Assembly: GCA_002361355.1 (NCBI GenBank) | Contig: DESQ01000017.1 | Coordinates: forward strand, 62,001-126,000 | Source of the DNA: Lachnospiraceae bacterium UBA3310 | GTDB taxonomy: Bacteria; Bacillota; Clostridia; Lachnospirales; Lachnospiraceae | DNA length: 64,000 nucleotides | Direction: 5' to 3' | In this document: positions 63,197 to 64,000 of the stretch, one piece after another | Layout: each line of letters begins with the position of its first letter | How positions within the stretch are numbered: position 1 is the stretch's first letter | Made by a program: the position numbers and the translations under genes | Notes under the pieces: generated by a model | Told to the model about the DNA's origin: nothing | Databases searched by the model: none | Seen by the model: only the letters and a program-made list of their open reading frames with translations

Positions 63197-63460
63197 ATGG
63201 CTACACTACAAATTCGTATTGATGACATGTTAAAAAAACAGGCGGACGCTCTGTTTTCCAGTCTCGGATTGGACACATCAACAGCTATCCGTATTTTTCT
63301 AAACGCGTCTGTCGAGAATGCCGGGATTCCATTTTCGGTACAACACAAGGCTCCTTCCTATTCCCTTCAAGAGGCCGTTTATGACAGCAGATACCGCAGA
63401 AACCTTAACGGCCCATTTGACAGTGCCGAAGATGCTGTCGCATCCATGTTGGAGGATTAG
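63197..63460 (+). CDS. RelB/DinJ-family antitoxin
   Basis: The 87-residue protein starts MATLQIRIDDMLKKQADALFSSLGLDTSTAIRIFLNASV, the ribbon-helix-helix start of RelB/DinJ antitoxins, with GIPFSV after it. GGAGG before ATG 63197-63199 excludes the longer frame from 63140. It is six bases before a truncated toxin frame. Antitoxin function may now be solitary. Confidence 0.92.
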   Translation: MATLQIRIDDMLKKQADALFSSLGLDTSTAIRIFLNASVENAGIPFSVQHKAPSYSLQEAVYDSRYRRNLNGPFDSAEDAVASMLED

Positions 63461-63466
63461 CCTTAT

Positions 63467-63565
63467 ATGTATAAAATCGTGTATACAAACCGCATGAAAA
63501 AAGATGCCCGGCACTCACGCAGATTTGTTCGGCAAATAAAACGCTGTATTTTCCCCACAAAATGA
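63467..63565 (+). pseudogene. Truncated RelE/YafQ-type toxin
   Basis: A 32-residue frame MYKIVYTNRMKKDARHSRRF that matches the beginning of YafQ/RelE toxins, then departs and stops. Full toxins are about 90 residues. The catalytic C-terminal part is missing, so it is inactive. Confidence 0.75.
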
Positions 63566-63568
63566 CGC

Positions 63569-63593
63569 GAACGGCTCAATACTGAAGCCGTTC
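63569..63593 (+). terminator. Possible terminator of the RelB pair
   Basis: GAACGGCT (63569-63576) pairs with AGCCGTTC (63586-63593) around nine bases. It is followed by a mixed CCCCTTTTA sequence, so the tail is weak. Confidence 0.45.
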
Positions 63594-63780
63594 ACATCAA
63601 TCCCCTTTTACACTGTATAAGTGTATCTATTAGAAAAGACGTATGCCGGGTAAAACTCTGCCATGTATCCCGCTTCGTCATACGGGCACACATCATTCTA
63701 ATCCTATTCAACTGTTCCCGTCACTGTATCCGTGCGGGTATACACTCATCTATATCCTTCAAGCCCTTCCCGCCGCATCA

Positions 63781-64000
63781 TCAGTGCGGGCATACTGTAT
63801 ATATTGTTTTACTTATCAGACTACCCCGAATCACAGAGCTGCATTTGCTGCACATCTGTGCACGGTACTCTCTCACCTCACAGCTACCGTCTGACTTTTT
63901 GTCATGTGTCACCCATGTCCCCGATTCATAGTCATGGTTACATCCCCTTTGAGGCGCTACATCCGGAATCGGATAAATATTGCCCTCTTCGTCGACAAAC
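63781..64000 (-). CDS. C-terminal part of a Cys-rich zinc-ribbon-like protein, cut by window edge
   Basis: Read from the right edge, a frame of about 72 residues continues without a stop to TGA at 63781-63783. It ends VREYRAQMCSKCSSVIRG and then SLISKTIYTVCPH, with CNHDYESGTWVTHDK before, giving a C...CSKC...CPH pattern. I recall similar Cys/His domains in hypothetical Clostridial proteins, but I cannot name the family. The start and any signal peptide are outside the window. Confidence 0.7.
   Translation of the reverse strand, partial: FVDEEGNIYPIPDVAPQRGCNHDYESGTWVTHDKKSDGSCEVREYRAQMCSKCSSVIRGSLISKTIYTVCPH

Noticed and set aside
63641..63820. Repeated CCCGC..GCGGG motifs near the right edge
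   Set aside because: Several short GC-rich inverted motifs occur (around 63668, 63733 and 63770-63790), but arms and spacing differ too much to call a repeat family or a terminator with confidence.
1..64000. CRISPR array, tRNA or rRNA genes
   Set aside because: No regularly spaced identical repeats and no tRNA or rRNA-like sequence was noticed on either strand by eye; a covariance-model scan would be decisive.

Overview
The window looks like a chromosome segment of an anaerobic, low-to-mid-GC Firmicute, most likely a Lachnospiraceae-type Clostridium relative. I infer this from Gram-positive gene architecture with strong AGGAGG ribosome binding sites, a DUF1385-prmC-prfA cluster beside rpmE and rho, DUF4364 and DUF4250 proteins, a PF12784-type nuclease family common in gut Clostridia, a CIRCE-controlled clpB and many carbohydrate genes. 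No rRNA, tRNA or CRISPR array was seen.

Layout. 1-10.8 kb is mostly housekeeping on the minus strand: nth (cut by the left edge), a CPBP protease, an S1-domain protein, a hemerythrin-CheX-receiver fusion, a small RelA/SpoT-like protein with an overlapping partner gene, prfA, prmC, DUF1385, rpmE and rho. 11-21.7 kb holds a malic enzyme, a DUF4364 protein, a DUF5722 protein, a polysaccharide deacetylase, a 2Fe-2S/ASKHA activator with a DUF4250 partner, an S66 peptidase and clpB. 21.7-24.4 kb is a rearranged patch: two copies of a PD-(D/E)XK nuclease unit, one decayed, with a PIN/AbrB toxin-antitoxin pair between them. 24.5-28 kb has two small genes and a methyltransferase-ABC exporter pair.

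28-34 kb is a glucuronide locus, transcribed uxuA-uxuB-uidA with a divergent AraC regulator. uidA has an internal out-of-frame deletion and the regulator is frameshifted. 34.2-36.7 kb is an AT-rich cassette of four genes around a second RelA/SpoT-domain protein. It resembles a toxin-antitoxin or phage-defence operon and is my best candidate for an undescribed system. 36.8-50.5 kb is devoted to oligosaccharides: a sugar ABC importer, two GH94-type phosphorylases, an AraC regulator, and a binding-protein/chemoreceptor pair that is now broken by frameshifts. The chemoreceptor carries a carbohydrate-binding-like module inside its sensor.

50.7-58.3 kb is a surface-polysaccharide or glycolipid operon on the minus strand: GT2 transferase, GT-C-like membrane protein, two tandem PTPS-related membrane paralogues and a FAD oxidoreductase, with three of its four junctions overlapping or nearly so. 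58.5-64 kb has an NhaC antiporter, an ECF sigma factor with a membrane partner that looks like an FtsX extracellular domain, a solitary HigA-like antitoxin, a NifS/IscS cysteine desulfurase, a RelB antitoxin with a truncated toxin, and a zinc-ribbon-like protein cut by the right edge.

Several genes between 28 and 50.5 kb carry single-base losses, mostly in homopolymer runs. These are either real decay of sugar loci or residual assembly errors, and the sequence alone cannot decide which.
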